In this document: positions 13,402-14,866 of the stretch, piece after piece
How the letters are laid out: the number at the start of each line of letters is the position of its first letter
How positions within the stretch are numbered: position 1 is the stretch's first letter
From: an uncultured Curvibacter sp.
GTDB lineage: Bacteria > Pseudomonadota > Gammaproteobacteria > Burkholderiales > Burkholderiaceae
Assembly (NCBI GenBank): GCA_946481355.1
Contig: CAMLNH010000021.1
Location: 1 to 14,866 of the forward strand
Direction of reading: 5' to 3'
Length of the DNA: 14,866 nt
Notes under the pieces: generated by a model
Databases searched by the model: none
The model's input: only the letters and a program-made list of their open reading frames with translations
What the model was told of the DNA's origin: nothing
Program-made: the position numbers and the translations under genes

Positions 13402-13457
13402 CCATAAGCCCAACGCTGAATATCCATAAGCGGATATCACGCCCACCTCCCTAGAAT
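13402..13457 (+). promoter_or_regulatory. Regulatory region before the second binding-protein gene: direct repeats, inverted repeat, -10
   Basis: CCATAAGC occurs at 13402-13409 and 13424-13431, offset by 22 bases (two helix turns). ATATCC/GGATAT (13420-13425 and 13432-13437) forms an inverted repeat with a six-base spacer that encloses the second direct repeat. TAGAAT (13452-13457) is a likely -10 for the rightward gene, with no good -35; the inverted repeat covers that position. This pattern suggests a promoter that depends on, or is blocked by, a DNA-binding regulator. Confidence 0.45.
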
Positions 13458-13528
13458 GGTTTCGTGTCCAGGACGTCCCGTCAGAGGAAGTTCGGCGCAT
13501 CCCGCGTTACAACAACGAAGGAGACAAG

Positions 13529-14641
13529 ATGAGCAAGTTTTTTGCGGCAGTCCTCTGCACCCTGTTGGGTGTGCATACTGCTTGGGCCCAGGACATCGTC
13601 ATCGGCCAGTCGGTGCCGCTGAGCGGCTCCAATGCCGACATCGGCCGCGACATGCGCGATGGCGCCCTGGCCATCTTCAACAAGTTCAACGCCAGCAACC
13701 AGCTGGGCGGGCGCAAGATCCAGCTCGTGACGCTGGACAATGCCAACAACCGCCAGCGCGCTGCGGAAAATTCGCAACAGCTCGTGAACCAGGGTGCCCT
13801 GGCCCTGTTCGGTTACAACTCGGCGACCAACAGCGTAGATGCCCTGCCCCTGATGGCGCAGAACAATATGCTGTTCCTCGCGCCCTTCAGCGGCTCGATG
13901 AGCCTGCGCAACCACCCCAACGTCTACACCATCCGCGCCTCCTACAAGGATGAGACGCTCAAGATTCTTGAATCCAAGCGCGCGGTCGGCTCCAACAAGG
14001 CCGTGGTGGTCTACTACGACGACGAGGTGGGGCGCAGCAACTACGAGGCCGTGGCCGGCACCTTTGCCGACCAGGGCCTGGAGCGCCCGCGCGGCGTGGC
14101 CGTCAAGCGCGGCGGCGCCGCCGTGGACGCAGCCGTGGTCGATGCCATTGCCAAGGACAACCCGCACTATGTGCTGGCCACGACCCAGTTCAACGTGGTC
14201 GGTGAGTTCCTCAAGATCGCCAACGACAAGGGTGTTCCCATCCCCGTCGCTGCCCTGTCCTTCGTCAACCCGGACGAGCTGGTCGCCTCGGTGGGCAACC
14301 TCGCACGCGGCACGGTCGTGGCCCAGGTCATGCCCTCGCCGCGCAGCTCCAACCAGATCTCGGTGCCGCTCATGAAGGAATGTGCCGAGGCGCTCAACAC
14401 CCTCAACGGTGCCAAGCTCAACTACACCTCGCTGGAATCCTGCATCGGGGCCAAGGTGCTGGTCGAAGCGCTCAAGAAGGCCGGCCCCCAGGTCACACGC
14501 GCCAGCCTGCTGCAGGCCACGGGCAATCTGGGGCGCCTGGATCTCAAGGGCTTCAGCTTGAACTTCGGCCCGGGCCAGCGTCATGGCAGCAGCTGGGTGG
14601 AACTCACCATCCTCTCGCGCGGCAACCGTTTCGTGCAGTAA
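13529..14641 (+). CDS. LIV-type ABC transporter substrate-binding protein (orphan, second copy type)
   Basis: This 370-residue periplasmic protein of the Peripla_BP_6 family has a type I signal peptide (SKFFAAVLCTLLGVHTAWA, cleavage after A20), not a lipobox. The mature part shows VIGQSVPLSGSNADIGRDM, the loop GYNSATNS, APFSGSMSLR, and VVVYYDDEVGRSNYE, typical of LIV-like receptors. GAAGGAGA (13516-13523) supports the ATG at 13529. It is clearly divergent from the lipoprotein receptor at 2853-4034, so this is not a recent duplication. No permease or ATPase genes follow: the next gene is on the opposite strand. It may serve a distant ABC system or a sensory role. The ligand cannot be told; these receptors bind amino acids, aromatic acids, amides and urea in related bacteria. 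Confidence 0.92.
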   Translation: MSKFFAAVLCTLLGVHTAWAQDIVIGQSVPLSGSNADIGRDMRDGALAIFNKFNASNQLGGRKIQLVTLDNANNRQRAAENSQQLVNQGALALFGYNSATNSVDALPLMAQNNMLFLAPFSGSMSLRNHPNVYTIRASYKDETLKILESKRAVGSNKAVVVYYDDEVGRSNYEAVAGTFADQGLERPRGVAVKRGGAAVDAAVVDAIAKDNPHYVLATTQFNVVGEFLKIANDKGVPIPVAALSFVNPDELVASVGNLARGTVVAQVMPSPRSSNQISVPLMKECAEALNTLNGAKLNYTSLESCIGAKVLVEALKKAGPQVTRASLLQATGNLGRLDLKGFSLNFGPGQRHGSSWVELTILSRGNRFVQ

Positions 14642-14680
14642 CCGGCACCGGGGCAGACAGGCCCTGGTTCCTGCGCCGGC

Positions 14681-14866
14681 TCAGAGGTGACTGCAGAACG
14701 CCGGCGTAGCGTCCCAGCGGTCCGCGCGGCCATCGACATAGGTGATGGGAAGACGAGACAGCGCCTCCTCATCGAGTGCGTCGATGCAACCGAGGTTCAC
14801 GCCATACATCCTGCCGATCGGCGTCTCGGTGCCGATGCCGAAGGCGCGCACGCCACAGTGCCTGCA
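14681..14866 (-). CDS. GFA family protein (CENP-V/GFA fold), C-terminal part (continues off right edge)
   Basis: Reading the minus strand from the right edge gives 61 residues ending at the TGA at 14681-14683. The visible part contains the zinc-site pair CRHCGVRAFG, then MYGVNLGCIDALD, LSRLPITYVDGRADRW and a short tail. This matches the C-terminal half of the glutathione-dependent formaldehyde-activating enzyme/CENP-V superfamily: CxxCG zinc ligands, YxVNLxCLD and YxDGRxDxW. Most family members of this type are small zinc proteins (about 120-140 residues) of uncertain function; only a few act on S-hydroxymethylglutathione. The N-terminal half with the other zinc cysteines is outside the window. 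It is convergent with the binding-protein gene, 39 bases away, and no clear terminator lies between them. Confidence 0.85.
   Translation of the reverse strand, partial: CRHCGVRAFGIGTETPIGRMYGVNLGCIDALDEEALSRLPITYVDGRADRWDATPAFCSHL

Noticed and set aside
13474..13500. GGACGTCC palindrome and neighbouring sequence in the leader of the second binding-protein gene as a riboswitch
   Set aside because: The eight-base palindrome is too short and no ligand-binding RNA architecture can be recognised.

Overview
The window looks like a piece of a high-GC betaproteobacterial chromosome, most likely Burkholderiales and probably Comamonadaceae. The reasons are strong G/C bias at third codon positions, the style of the encoded proteins (an Orn/Lys/Arg decarboxylase of Burkholderiales type, orphan branched-chain-amino-acid-type binding proteins, holC-pepA divergent from lptFG), and short TACAAT-type -10 elements. 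Taxonomy is inferred from protein style only. I see no mobile element, CRISPR array or phage gene. No gene-free stretch exceeds 300 bases; the largest gaps are about 100 to 250 bases and are described as features.

Left part (1-2850): the 5' portion of an Orn/Lys/Arg decarboxylase gene runs off the left edge on the minus strand. It is divergent from an NfeD + SPFH/stomatin-like membrane pair on the plus strand. Convergent to that pair is a small secreted SNase-type nuclease, followed by a patch of inverted repeats, then tRNA-Ser(GGA) with its own UUCG-loop terminator.

Middle part (2853-6397, minus strand): an orphan lipoprotein binding protein for a LIV-type ABC transporter with a clear terminator, then the run pepA - holC - small helical protein. 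pepA is divergent from lptF across only 22 bases.

Right-centre part (6420-13003, plus strand): seven tightly packed genes. lptF and lptG encode the inner-membrane LPS-export permeases. They are followed by a CbiX/SirB-type chelatase and then by a four-gene block: a UbiA-superfamily protein of the polyprenyl-phosphate phosphoribosyltransferase type, a YbhN/UPF0104-type multi-membrane protein, an ArnT/PMT-like GT-C glycosyltransferase with a four-cysteine tail, and a HAD-IB phosphatase. Together these could make a polyprenyl-phosphate pentose, dephosphorylate it, move it across the membrane and transfer it to an envelope acceptor. This is the best candidate for an undescribed system here. The pathway is inferred from family membership and gene order.

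Right part (13027-14866): a small secreted protein made of repeated MNSNKP and NDK-x-M-x-KEPA motifs, with a good sigma70-type promoter, is divergent from a second orphan LIV-type binding protein whose upstream region carries direct and inverted repeats. The window ends inside a GFA-family (CENP-V/GFA fold) gene on the minus strand.
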